Notes under the pieces: model-generated
The model's input: the letters and a program-made list of their open reading frames with translations, nothing else
Told to the model about the DNA's origin: nothing
Databases searched by the model: none
NCBI GenBank assembly: GCA_903828035.1
Contig: CAIKKV010000053.1
Span: 1-16,504 of the forward strand
DNA length: 16,504 nucleotides
Direction: 5' to 3'
DNA from: an uncultured bacterium
GTDB lineage: Bacteria > Verrucomicrobiota > Kiritimatiellia > CAIKKV01
Part shown: positions 7,246 to 15,064 of the stretch, piece after piece
Layout: the number at the start of each line of letters is the position of its first letter
How positions within the stretch are numbered: the first letter of the stretch is position 1
Made by a program: the position numbers and the translations under genes

Positions 7246-8031
7246 TCACCGCAGGACCGGGAAAAACGCCATCGCCCCGTCGTCCGGGTCCCGCCGCACG
7301 CGGATCGGGCAGTGATACACCTTCTCGAGGCGCTCTTCCGTCAGCACCGCTTCGGGCGTGCCCGCCGCCTCCAGGCGGCCGTGATCCAACAACAGGATAT
7401 GGGGACAAAAGCTGGCGGCCAGGTTCAGGTCGTGGCTCGTGAGCAGGATGGTGACGCCCTCCTCCCGGTTCAGCCGCTCCACGATCCGCATGATGTCCAG
7501 CCGGTGGTTGATGTCGAGATGCGAGGTGGCCTCGTCCAGCAGGATCAGCCGGGGCTCCTGGGCCAGCACCATGGCCACCACGGCCCGCTGCCGCTCGCCC
7601 CCGCTCAGCTCCGTCACCGGCCGGTCCCGCAGCTCCGTCACATCCGTCAGGGCCATGGCCCGCTCGGCCGCGGCGCGGTCCTGCCGGGACGGCCCCGCCC
7701 AGCGGCTCATCCGCGCCGTGCGGCCCATCAGGACGAACGACTCCACGGAGAACGGCATGGGCACCTCCACCTCCTGCGGCACCACGCCCACCAGCCGCGC
7801 CCGCTCCCCGGCCCGAAGCGACTCCACCGGCCGGCCGAACAACTTCACCGACCCGGCCCGGTGCGGCATCAGCCCGGTGATCACGCGGAAAAGTGTGCTC
7901 TTGCCCGCGCCGTTGGGGCCCAGGAGGGCCGCCATGCCGCCTTCGGCCAGGTCGAACCGGACTCCGTTCAGGACGGGCCTTGCGCCATATCCCGCGGTCA
8001 CCTCCATCACGCTGACAGCCGGCTCGCTCAT
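7246..8031 (-). CDS. btuD: Corrinoid ABC transporter ATPase (BtuD/FecE type)
   Basis: The 261-residue ATPase has every motif of an ABC nucleotide-binding domain: Walker A GPNGAGKST (38-46), Q-loop Q86, signature LSGGERQR (142-149), Walker B LILLDEATSHLD (162-173) and switch histidine H200 in TSHDLN. It is of the iron-siderophore/B12/heme uptake subfamily (BtuD, FecE, FhuC). Two copies would drive the BtuC-type permease encoded just upstream. The ATG at 8031 is chosen because it overlaps the permease stop as ATGA; an in-frame ATG at 8040 is the alternative. A much longer open frame upstream runs through the permease gene and is not real. The sequence alone cannot tell iron-chelate from corrinoid transport; the surrounding cob genes make corrinoid by far the likelier substrate. 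It is the last gene of the operon. Confidence 0.92.
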   Translation of the reverse strand: MSEPAVSVMEVTAGYGARPVLNGVRFDLAEGGMAALLGPNGAGKSTLFRVITGLMPHRAGSVKLFGRPVESLRAGERARLVGVVPQEVEVPMPFSVESFVLMGRTARMSRWAGPSRQDRAAAERAMALTDVTELRDRPVTELSGGERQRAVVAMVLAQEPRLILLDEATSHLDINHRLDIMRIVERLNREEGVTILLTSHDLNLAASFCPHILLLDHGRLEAAGTPEAVLTEERLEKVYHCPIRVRRDPDDGAMAFFPVLR

Positions 8032-9002
8032 CCCACCCATCCCATCTTGCGGCGCTGCCTCAGGATCCACAGGAAAAACGGCCCGCCCACCAGCGCGGTG
8101 ATCACGCCCACGGGCACCTCGCGCGGGGCCAGCACCGTTCTCGCCAGGATATCGCAGGCCGCCAGGAAAAGTCCGCCGCCCAGGGCCGCGGCCGGAATCA
8201 GGCGCCGGTGATCGGGCCCCACCAGCGACCGCACCACATGCGGCACCACCAGCCCCACGAAACCGATCAGCCCGGCGGTAGCCACGGCCGAAGCCGTCAC
8301 AAGGGTGGCCAGCACCAGGCCCGCCGCCACGGCCAGCTTCGTGCGGACCCCGAGGTGGTGCGCCGTCTCCCCGCCCAGCGTCAGCGCGTTCAGCTCGGGC
8401 GCCAGGGCGCCCGTGCCCGCCAGGCCCGCGAGGGCCAGCGCGGAGCAGGCCGCCAGGAGCGGGCGCGAGGGCATCTGCAGGTTGCCGAGCATCCACCACA
8501 GCACATTGTGAACCCCCTCGGCCGGCGCAATGGACAGGAGGAACATCAGCAGCCCCGAGCAGACGGAGCTGACGATCACGCCGCTCAGCAGCAGGCCGTA
8601 AATGGAGGGCGTCCCCTGGTCATCCTGCGCCAGCCTCACCACCAGCGCCAACGTGGCGGCCCCGGCCGCAAACGCCGCCAGCGGCACGGTCCAGACGCCC
8701 AGCGCGGAGCCGAACAGGATGGCGGCCGCAGCGCCCAGCGCGGAGCCGCCGCTGACGCCCAGCACATACGGCTCGGCCAGCGGATTGCGCAGCAGCGCCT
8801 GGAGCACCACGCCGGATGAGGCGAGGGCCGCGCCCACAATCAGGCCGGACCACACCCGCTCCATCCGCAACACCAGCAGCGCCCGGCCGGATTCGGCATG
8901 CCAGTCCGGCAGCCCGAAGCCCGAAGAGCCCGCGAGCAGCCCCAGCAGGGGAACCAGCGGGGCCAGAATGAACAGAAAGACCCAGAACGTTTTCGCTTTC
9001 AT
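8028..9002 (-). CDS. btuC: Corrinoid ABC transporter permease (BtuC/FecCD family)
   Basis: The 324-residue protein is very hydrophobic, with roughly ten membrane helices, the normal arrangement for FecCD-family permeases that work as homodimers. Family signatures are visible: the GVVLQALLRNPLAEPYVLG stretch near residue 65-85, the cytoplasmic coupling region GLIGFVGLVVPHVVRSLVG followed by DHR, and the conserved ending REVPVGVITALVGGPFF. It should move the corrinoid delivered by the BtuF-type protein through the inner membrane, powered by the downstream ATPase. The start is uncertain: ATG at 9002 has a weak GGA ahead of it, while an in-frame GTG at 9014 would add four residues. It begins some 20 bases after the tonB stop. 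No second permease gene is present, consistent with a homodimer. Confidence 0.92.
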   Translation of the reverse strand: MKAKTFWVFLFILAPLVPLLGLLAGSSGFGLPDWHAESGRALLVLRMERVWSGLIVGAALASSGVVLQALLRNPLAEPYVLGVSGGSALGAAAAILFGSALGVWTVPLAAFAAGAATLALVVRLAQDDQGTPSIYGLLLSGVIVSSVCSGLLMFLLSIAPAEGVHNVLWWMLGNLQMPSRPLLAACSALALAGLAGTGALAPELNALTLGGETAHHLGVRTKLAVAAGLVLATLVTASAVATAGLIGFVGLVVPHVVRSLVGPDHRRLIPAAALGGGLFLAACDILARTVLAPREVPVGVITALVGGPFFLWILRQRRKMGWVG

Positions 9003-9023
9003 CGGATCCGGCACGCGGCCGGC

Positions 9024-9827
9024 TCAGGGCTCCCTTAGCTGGAAACGGATGGTTAAATCGGCCACAAACGACTCGGGCGGCGCACCGGGCGCCGGCGGCA
9101 CAAAACGCGCTCCTTTTACCGCCTTTTCAGCGGCGGCGTCGAGCGCAAAATACCGGCTGGACGCGATGACCTTCACCTCGACGGGCCTTCCGCGGGCATC
9201 CACCCGGGCGCGCACGGTCACCAGCCCCTCCTCCCCGCGAATCCGCGAGCCCATGGGGTAGCGCGGATGAATGGTCGAAAGCGGAGCCGGACCGCCCGGC
9301 ATGCCCGGGGCCCGCGCGCCGCCCGGCGCGCTCGCCAGTCCGGAACCCGACGCTCCCCCGGAGCTGGCCGCCGGGGCCCCTGTTTTCACCGGGGCCGGGG
9401 CGGCGGCCGCCTCGCGGGCCACCGGGGCCGCCGGGGGCGCGGCTTTCACCGCGGGCTCCGGCTCCGGCTGTTTCGCGGGCTGGACCGCCGGGGCCGCCGG
9501 CTCCGGCTCGGTCAGCACCGGCCGGGCCTCCGGCCGCACAGCCGGCTCGGGCTCTTTCACCGGCTCCGGCGGCTTGACCGCGGGCGGCTCCTCGACCCGC
9601 TCTTCCGCCACAGGCTTCGGGGGCGCCGGCAGCGGGGCCGGCTCCATGGCCGGGCCCGCCGGCTCCTCCACCAGGGAAACCGCCAGCGCCTGATCGCCTT
9701 CCGCGACCTGCGGCGGATCCATCTTGTCCCCCGCCGTGTACCACAGCCCGCCATAGAGGAAGAGCGCCGCATGGGCCCCGAGGGCCAGCAGGAAGGCGAT
9801 CAGCCAGCGGCGTTCAAAGAGGTTCAT
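9024..9827 (-). CDS. tonB: TonB energy transducer
   Basis: The 267-residue protein has the three-part TonB plan. An N-terminal membrane anchor (about residues 8-28) includes H19, at the place of the conserved histidine of TonB. A long periplasmic spacer (about 50-186) is built almost wholly of Pro, Ala, Glu and Val, with later Gly/Ser/Ala. A C-terminal TonB domain (187-267) begins HPRYPMGSRIRGEEG and contains GLVTVRARVDARGRPVEVKV. It links the proton-driven ExbB/ExbD motor to the outer-membrane receptor. The ATG at 9827 overlaps the exbD stop as ATGA and is preferred to upstream in-frame starts that would place extra residues before the anchor. Being in the same operon as the receptor suggests a dedicated TonB for corrinoid uptake, though it may serve other receptors too. 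The spacer codes for low-complexity, very GC-rich DNA. Confidence 0.93.
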   Translation of the reverse strand: MNLFERRWLIAFLLALGAHAALFLYGGLWYTAGDKMDPPQVAEGDQALAVSLVEEPAGPAMEPAPLPAPPKPVAEERVEEPPAVKPPEPVKEPEPAVRPEARPVLTEPEPAAPAVQPAKQPEPEPAVKAAPPAAPVAREAAAAPAPVKTGAPAASSGGASGSGLASAPGGARAPGMPGGPAPLSTIHPRYPMGSRIRGEEGLVTVRARVDARGRPVEVKVIASSRYFALDAAAEKAVKGARFVPPAPGAPPESFVADLTIRFQLREP

Positions 9828-10228
9828 GGCGTCTTCCGCTCGACCAGGAAAGACACCGAATCCACGCCCGCCGCCTTGAGGCGGGAGAGCAGTTCGAGGG
9901 AGACGCCCAGATCCGAGGCGCAATCCCCGCCGATCATGACCGGCGCCTTCTGCAGGCGCGCCTGCTCGACTACGTCGCGAACCGCGGTTTCGAGGTCCAC
10001 GGTCCGCCCGCCCACCTTCAGGGTGTTATCCGCGGAAACGGTCACCAGCACCGGCGTCGTCCGCTCGACCGCCCCTTCGCCGCGGGGCAGGTTGACGCGG
10101 ATGCCGCGGTGCACCGTCATGGTCACCATGGCATAGATGAAGAAGACCAGCAGGAGAAACATGCAGTCGATCAGCGGCACCATCTCCACGCGCGCCTTGC
10201 GCTCCTCATATCCGCTATCGAGCCGCAT
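9824..10228 (-). CDS. exbD: ExbD/TolR-family motor protein
   Basis: This 134-residue protein has a short cytoplasmic N-terminus, one membrane helix (about 17-37) with the key aspartate D21 in PLIDCMFLLLVFF, and a periplasmic domain of about 95 residues. That is the standard ExbD/TolR form, in which the membrane aspartate carries protons through the ExbB channel. Its start lies 14 bases inside the exbB 3' end and its stop overlaps the tonB start as ATGA, so the three motor genes are translated as a unit. ExbD rather than TolR is favoured because tonB and a TonB-dependent receptor flank it and no tolB or pal is present. Confidence 0.92.
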   Translation of the reverse strand: MRLDSGYEERKARVEMVPLIDCMFLLLVFFIYAMVTMTVHRGIRVNLPRGEGAVERTTPVLVTVSADNTLKVGGRTVDLETAVRDVVEQARLQKAPVMIGGDCASDLGVSLELLSRLKAAGVDSVSFLVERKTP

Positions 10229-10829
10229 GCTCCTGCCCCTTCCGGTAGACCACCTCGAACTGGGTCGACACCTGCTCCAGGCGCCGGGTCTCGCGCTGGA
10301 TGCACGAGATGAAGTAGTTGAACGGCAGCAGCACCCCGAGGGCGATGACCAGGCCCGCCGCCGTCGTGATCAGCGCCTCCGCGATCCCCGCCGAGACGCC
10401 GCGCGGGTCCTGGACCTGGAGGTCCCCGAGCAGGTCGAAGGACTTGATGATGCCGGTGACCGTGCCCAGGATGCCGAGCATGGGCGCCATGGTGATGATC
10501 GTGTCCAGGATGGCCATCCCGCTTTTCATGCGGGAGATCTCCTCGCTCGCCGCCACCTCCATGGCCTCGTGCAGGCCGTGATCGCGAGGCGCCAGGCCGG
10601 CCCGGAGCATCCGGGTCGGGGCGCAGCAGGCCGCCTTGGACTCCTGCACGGCCTGGTCGAACTCGCCCTTCTGGGTCAGCTCGATCATCCGGTCGAGCAG
10701 GGCCTGGTCGCGGAACACCGACTCGCGCACCCAGAATATCGCCCGCTCGATGATGGCCGTCAGCGCCACCAGGGAGCAGAGCAGCAGCGGCCACATCACG
10801 GGGCCGCCCCGTTGCATCAGTTCAATCAT
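10215..10829 (-). CDS. exbB: ExbB/TolQ/MotA-family proton channel
   Basis: The 204-residue protein has three membrane helices: about 12-31, 104-131 and 146-172. The second holds MAPMLGILGTVTGIIKSF and the third GIAEALITTAAGLVIALG, both typical of ExbB/TolQ. It forms the pentameric channel that houses ExbD and energises TonB. A strong AAAGGAG sits ahead of the ATG and overlaps the TAA stop of the receptor gene, so translation of receptor and motor is probably linked. It lacks the long N-terminal periplasmic extension found in some ExbB proteins. The overall order receptor, exbB, exbD, tonB supports an uptake-specific motor. Confidence 0.93.
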   Translation of the reverse strand: MIELMQRGGPVMWPLLLCSLVALTAIIERAIFWVRESVFRDQALLDRMIELTQKGEFDQAVQESKAACCAPTRMLRAGLAPRDHGLHEAMEVAASEEISRMKSGMAILDTIITMAPMLGILGTVTGIIKSFDLLGDLQVQDPRGVSAGIAEALITTAAGLVIALGVLLPFNYFISCIQRETRRLEQVSTQFEVVYRKGQEHAAR

Positions 10830-10839
10830 GACCGCTCCT

Positions 10840-12831
10840 TTAAAACTTCCGGCTCACGCCCGCCCGCCAGGTCGTTCCCGGCATGGGGTAGTAGGCGTCT
10901 TCGCTGAAGCCCTTGTACGCCACGGAGGCGTAGGTTTCGTCCGTCACATTGTCCACTTCGGCAAACGCCGTGAACCCGCGCGGCGAGCGGTAGCGCAGCG
11001 CCAGGTCGAGCGTCGTATAGGCGTCCAGCTCCGGCCCGGCGTTGGCCACGTCCCCGCCCAGCGGGCTGCTTCCCGTGTAGCGCACGGTGGAATCCAGCCA
11101 CAGGTCGGCCGGCAGCCCGACCCGCACCGTGCCCGCGGCCGTGTGCCGGGAAACCAGCGGCACCTCCTTGCCGTCATTCGGGCCCGTGGTGAACTCCGCC
11201 TCCGTGAAGGTGTAATTCGCCTCAAGCTCCAGCCGCGCCACCGGGCTCCACCCGCCCGCCAGCTCGGCGCCCTGGCGGAGCGTCCGGTCCAGGTTGGCGT
11301 TCCGGTTCGCGACCGGATCCCAGCCCACCTCGTCGCGCATATCGAACCGGAACACCGTCGCCGAGGCGCGCCAGCGGGGATCCCACCCCAGCTCCACGCC
11401 CGTCTCCGTGTTCAAGCCCTTCTCCGCCTCCAGGTCGCGGTAGAAGCCGTCCGCGCCGAACCCGTAATAGCTGATCTGCTCGTCGATGAACGGATACCGG
11501 TAGACGGTGCCGCCGCGGACAAAGGCCTTGGACTGCCGGTCGAAGGCATAGGCCACGCCGCCCTCCCAGGCCTGGCCGTGATCGGCGCTCGACTCGTCCA
11601 GCACGCGCGCGCCGCCCGACTTCGCATCGGCCGACAAGGTCGCCTGCTCGACGCGCCCGGCGCCATGCACGATCCACTCAGGCGTCAGCTCCACCTGGTG
11701 GCGGAGATAGCCGCCCACGGTGTCGCGCTCCAGCTCCGCGTCGATCATGCGGATGCTCCGCTCCGGGTCGGCGTACCGCTCCACATCCATGCGGTCCCAA
11801 TACAGGTCCGCCCCGGCTATCGTGCGCTGCTTCAGCCCGCCCCAGTCTTCGTCCACGGTCACGCGGGGCTGGGCGGAATAGCTCTTCAGGTCGGAGTCGC
11901 TGTACATGAACCAGCTCGCCACGTCGCCGGCGTTCTTCTTTTCCAGCCACCCCAGGCCGGCGTCCAGGCGGGTCCCGTCCTCGGGCTCGGCGTAATAGTC
12001 GAGGGTGGCGTTCAGGTAGTCGTTGTCGGACTTGTCGGCGGGGTTATGGCTCTGCCGCCGATCGTCCTTCATCTCCCGCAGGGTCAGGTCGCCCGGCAGC
12101 TCGTAATTGCTGCGGTACCAGGAGCCCGCCAGCGCCGCGCCGGTCCGGTCCGTGAAATCGGAGCTCAGCCGGCACCCGGCGCCGTAGGAGTCGTAGCCGC
12201 TCCGGTCCCGATACCCGTCCGAGCTCCCCCACTCGGCGTTCCCCGCGTAGGAGACGGGAAGCAGGCTGAGGGTCGTCGAGCCGGACACGCCCCCGCGCGC
12301 GATGGCGGTGCCCTCGCTTCCGCCAATCAGGGAAAGCTCGGCGGCGGGCTTGGCCGCCCCCTTCTTGGTGATGATGTTGATGACGCCTTCCGAGGCGAAG
12401 TTGCCGTACATCGCGCTCTGGGCGCCGCGCAGCACCTCGACGCGCTCCACCTGGTTCAGGGGGATCTGCAGCCAGTTCATGGACGCCATGTCCGGATTGT
12501 TCATCCGGCGGCCGTCGAGCAGGACCAGCACCCGGCCCTGGCTGTTTTCGCCGCCGCCCCGCATCGCCGCCTCCGCAATGGGGCCGCCGCTCAGGCTTCG
12601 GATCTGCACGCCCGGCACATCCCGCAGCACATCGGAGAGATTATTCGCGCCTTTCCGCTCGATCTCTTCCGCCGTGACCACGGAAATGCTGACCGGAACG
12701 CGCGCCGCCTCGGTCCACTCGCGCGTGGCCGTGACGACAATCTCCGCCGCATTCGTCCGCACCGTCTCCTGGGCCGAAACCGCGCCAGCCCCCAGCACCG
12801 CCATCACCATCCATACCCGCTTGCTCATCAT
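10840..12831 (-). CDS. btuB: TonB-dependent outer-membrane receptor, probably for corrinoids (BtuB-like)
   Basis: The 663-residue protein starts with a signal peptide (cleavage likely after VSA, residue 20), followed by a TonB box at EIVVTATR (30-37). A plug domain (about 40-160) has typical motifs VLRDVPGVQI, GRVLVLLDGRRM and VERVEVLRGAQSAMYG, then a 22-strand-type barrel ending in SRKF with the terminal phenylalanine used for outer-membrane assembly. Length is near that of BtuB (about 610) and shorter than most siderophore receptors. Substrate cannot be read from the sequence; it is inferred from the flanking cobU and the transporter genes. Two adjacent ATG codons (12831 and 12828) follow GGGGG; the first is listed. 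It is 7 bp from cobU and 10 bp from exbB, in the middle of the operon. Confidence 0.9.
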   Translation of the reverse strand: MMSKRVWMVMAVLGAGAVSAQETVRTNAAEIVVTATREWTEAARVPVSISVVTAEEIERKGANNLSDVLRDVPGVQIRSLSGGPIAEAAMRGGGENSQGRVLVLLDGRRMNNPDMASMNWLQIPLNQVERVEVLRGAQSAMYGNFASEGVINIITKKGAAKPAAELSLIGGSEGTAIARGGVSGSTTLSLLPVSYAGNAEWGSSDGYRDRSGYDSYGAGCRLSSDFTDRTGAALAGSWYRSNYELPGDLTLREMKDDRRQSHNPADKSDNDYLNATLDYYAEPEDGTRLDAGLGWLEKKNAGDVASWFMYSDSDLKSYSAQPRVTVDEDWGGLKQRTIAGADLYWDRMDVERYADPERSIRMIDAELERDTVGGYLRHQVELTPEWIVHGAGRVEQATLSADAKSGGARVLDESSADHGQAWEGGVAYAFDRQSKAFVRGGTVYRYPFIDEQISYYGFGADGFYRDLEAEKGLNTETGVELGWDPRWRASATVFRFDMRDEVGWDPVANRNANLDRTLRQGAELAGGWSPVARLELEANYTFTEAEFTTGPNDGKEVPLVSRHTAAGTVRVGLPADLWLDSTVRYTGSSPLGGDVANAGPELDAYTTLDLALRYRSPRGFTAFAEVDNVTDETYASVAYKGFSEDAYYPMPGTTWRAGVSRKF

Positions 12832-12838
12832 AATCCCC

Positions 12839-13423
12839 CTATCCTTTCAAACGCATGGGAAGACCCGCCACCATCAAAATCACCTCATCCGCCTCGGCCG
12901 CCAGCCTCTGGTTGGCTCGCCCGAGGGCATCCCGGAACAGCCGCCCCAGCTTGTACGGAGGCGCCAGCCCCAGCCCCACCTCATTGCTGATCACAATCCA
13001 GTCGGCCGCCTGGCCGCGCATCACCGCCATCAGGGACTCCATCTCCGCCACCACCCGCTTTTCAGCCTCGGCGGACGGCGCTTCATCCGGCATCCCGCAC
13101 ACGGCATTGCTGGCCAGCAAGGTCAGGCAGTCCAGCAGCACGACCTTCTCGGACCCGGCCAGCGTGGCGGCCAGCCGCTCGCCCGCCATCCGCGGCGCCT
13201 CCAGCGTGCGCCAGCCGAAGCTGGCGCGATCCGCCTGATGCCGCTCGATGCGCTCGCGCATCTCGACATCCAGCGCCTCGCCCGTGGCCAGGAACAGGAC
13301 CTCGCGCCCGCCGCGCTCTTTAGCCATCCGCTCGCCCAGCGAACTCTTGCCGCTGCGCGAGCCGCCCAGGATCAACACCCACCGTCCCCGGCCGCCAGCC
13401 GGACGCTCATTCATGCCGCTCAT
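12839..13423 (-). CDS. cobU: Adenosylcobinamide kinase/adenosylcobinamide-phosphate guanylyltransferase
   Basis: The 194-residue protein is a full-length CobU. The P-loop GGSRSGKS is at 20-27, followed by EVLFLATGEALDVEMRERI and H62 in RIERHQADR, which corresponds to the histidine guanylylated in the Salmonella enzyme. A Walker B-like VLLDCLTLLASN and the C-terminal VISNEVGLGLAPPYKLGRLF region complete the fold. It phosphorylates adenosylcobinamide and transfers GMP to give adenosylcobinamide-GDP, the CobS substrate. If CbiR releases cobinamide-phosphate, only the second activity is needed for remodelled cobamides, while the kinase would serve salvaged cobinamide. The ATG at 13423 overlaps the cbiR stop as ATGA; a second in-frame ATG at 13414 is possible. 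Confidence 0.95.
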   Translation of the reverse strand: MSGMNERPAGGRGRWVLILGGSRSGKSSLGERMAKERGGREVLFLATGEALDVEMRERIERHQADRASFGWRTLEAPRMAGERLAATLAGSEKVVLLDCLTLLASNAVCGMPDEAPSAEAEKRVVAEMESLMAVMRGQAADWIVISNEVGLGLAPPYKLGRLFRDALGRANQRLAAEADEVILMVAGLPMRLKG

Positions 13424-14205
13424 ACCGTCTCCTCGGCCCGGCGCAGCGCTTCGAGCGACTCCGCCAGGTCCTGCTCATTGAACACTTCCAGGGTAAGCAC
13501 CCCGTTGAACTCCGCCTTCAGCAGCTTCACCACCGGCTCCAGCTGGGCGGCCGTCATCCGCAGCAGCGACTGGTGATCGCGGGTGCCCACGCCGTGAAGA
13601 TGAACCACCCGCGTGCGGGGCAGCCACTTCCGGAGCGACGGCAGGGGGTCGCGCCCTTCCAGCCACAGGTGCCCGATGTCGGCCGTCCGGCTCACCGGCA
13701 CCCGGTCCAGCACCGCCTCGAAGGCCTCGGGCGCCCATTTCTCCAGATTCTCGACGCACAGCAACCCGGGGGACGGCACCCAGCCCGCCACGCGCTCCAG
13801 CGCCCGCGCCGCCTGGTCCTGCCAGGCCCGCAGCGTCAGCGGATTATCGCGGCAGGCCCCCCACGGCGGCGGCAGCCGGCCGGCATCCAGGTGCAGCGTG
13901 TACGCCGCGGGAGCGAGGTCGCGGGTCGCCTCGATGACGCGCCGCGCCTTGATCAGCGATACATGCGTCGCCTCTCCGCCATCCGCCAGCCGCAGGTCGA
14001 GCGGCAGGTGCACGGTGTAGGTCAGGCCGAACCGGGCCGCCCGCTCGCGCAGGGCGCTTCGCAAGGTCTCGTCCGGCAGATTGCTGCCGTGCTCATCCGT
14101 CTCGAACAGCACCAGCTGGATGTCGGAGACGCGGCCGCCCAGGTAGTCGACATTGGGCAGGATCTCGTCCGGAATGATATAGGATGTGGTTCCGATCCGG
14201 TACAT
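13420..14205 (-). CDS. cbiR: CbiR-type cobamide remodelling phosphodiesterase
   Basis: The 261-residue protein has a xylose-isomerase/AP-endonuclease-2-like TIM barrel. It starts MYRIGTTSYIIPDEI and carries possible metal ligands at strand ends: H66 (VHLPLD), H105 (LHLDAG), E152 (VENLE), D176 and H179 (ADIGHLW), H202/H204 (VHLHGVG) and E240 (TLEVF). This is the fold of CbiR from Akkermansia muciniphila, which hydrolyses the phosphoribosyl bond in the nucleotide loop of cobamides so the lower ligand can be replaced. Its position between cobS and cobU strongly supports that role over DNA repair or sugar isomerisation. AAGGAG precedes the ATG and touches the cobS stop; the stop overlaps cobU as ATGA. 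Assignment is from remembered family features and context, so direct comparison to Akkermansia CbiR should be the check. Confidence 0.85.
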   Translation of the reverse strand: MYRIGTTSYIIPDEILPNVDYLGGRVSDIQLVLFETDEHGSNLPDETLRSALRERAARFGLTYTVHLPLDLRLADGGEATHVSLIKARRVIEATRDLAPAAYTLHLDAGRLPPPWGACRDNPLTLRAWQDQAARALERVAGWVPSPGLLCVENLEKWAPEAFEAVLDRVPVSRTADIGHLWLEGRDPLPSLRKWLPRTRVVHLHGVGTRDHQSLLRMTAAQLEPVVKLLKAEFNGVLTLEVFNEQDLAESLEALRRAEETV

Positions 14206-14212
14206 GCGCTCC

Positions 14213-15064
14213 TTAAAAGCTCATTGTGGCGGCCATCAGCGCCGCGATTTCGCCCGTTTCCACCACGGCGCCCAGCACGTCGCCCGTGAGGCCGCCAATC
14301 CGCCGCCAGGCCAGCGAGGCCGTGGCCGCTCCCGCCGCCAGCGCCGCCAGCAGCATGGCCACGCCCCGCCAGCCGCCCAGCAGGGCCACCACCAGCGCCA
14401 CCGCCACCGCCCCGATCACCTGGCCCTTCCCCAGCCCCTCCCTGGCCATCGCCCCCATGCCGCCGGCCTTGGCCAGCGGGATCCAGCCCATGGACAGGAT
14501 GCCCACCATGGCCGCGCGGGCCGCCACGGGCGCCACGGCAAGCGGCCAGAGCGCGCTCATCTGCCACCAGAAGCCCGAGGTGCCCATCAGGAAGGTCAGG
14601 ATGTGCATGATGCCGCCGAACTTCAGCAGCAGGGCCAGCACCAGGCCCATGGTGCCGAAGGCGCCCAGCCGGGGATCCGCCATGATCTCGAGGCGCTTCT
14701 CCCGGCTCACGGGCGTGAAAAAGGCGTCCGCGCAATCGCCGAGCCCGTCTAGGTGAAGACCGCCGGTCACGCCGACCCAGGCAACCAGCACCAGGGCGCT
14801 GCCGACCAGCGACGGATCGGCCACCTTGTCCCAGCCCCAGGCGAGCAGCATCAGGATCAGGCCAACCGCCAGGCCCGCGGCCGGAAACCAGCCGGCCAGC
14901 TTGCCCCAGGGCTGCTGCGGATCCCACTCCACCGCGGCCGGCAGCCGGGTCAGCAGGCTCAGGGCGCGGCGGTAGTTGCGCCAGCCCTCGGAGCCAACCG
15001 AAAGGAGGGCTTTCAATGGAAACCTGGCGATCAGTGCCTGAACGCGTTCTTTCCTTTTACTCAA
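14213..15064 (-). CDS. cobS: Adenosylcobinamide-GDP ribazoletransferase (cobalamin synthase)
   Basis: The 283-residue integral membrane protein joins adenosylcobinamide-GDP to alpha-ribazole (phosphate), the last assembly step of the nucleotide loop. The acidic, magnesium-binding family motif GGLHLDGLGDCADAF is at 101-115, preceded by SLLTRLPA (36-43) and followed by several hydrophobic helices. The listed TTG start at 15064 overlaps the cobT stop by 8 bp, with GTGAAGG just ahead, but it gives about 25 extra residues before LTRLP compared with E. coli CobS. A second TTG at 15016 (residue 17) would give a more usual length. No ATG or GTG exists in the frame in this region, so the exact start is unsettled. 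It ends 7 bp before cbiR. Confidence 0.93.
   Translation of the reverse strand: MSKRKERVQALIARFPLKALLSVGSEGWRNYRRALSLLTRLPAAVEWDPQQPWGKLAGWFPAAGLAVGLILMLLAWGWDKVADPSLVGSALVLVAWVGVTGGLHLDGLGDCADAFFTPVSREKRLEIMADPRLGAFGTMGLVLALLLKFGGIMHILTFLMGTSGFWWQMSALWPLAVAPVAARAAMVGILSMGWIPLAKAGGMGAMAREGLGKGQVIGAVAVALVVALLGGWRGVAMLLAALAAGAATASLAWRRIGGLTGDVLGAVVETGEIAALMAATMSF

Noticed and set aside
9380..9700. Tandem DNA repeat within GC-rich sequence
   Set aside because: The repetitiveness comes from the Pro/Ala/Glu codons of the TonB spacer, not from an independent repeat element.
10636..12990. A very long plus-strand open frame (784 codons) opposite the TonB-dependent receptor
   Set aside because: It is the antisense of a receptor gene with clear signal peptide, TonB box, plug motifs and terminal Phe. 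The translation is rich in Arg, His, Pro and Gln with no recognisable domain, as expected for a GC-rich antisense frame.
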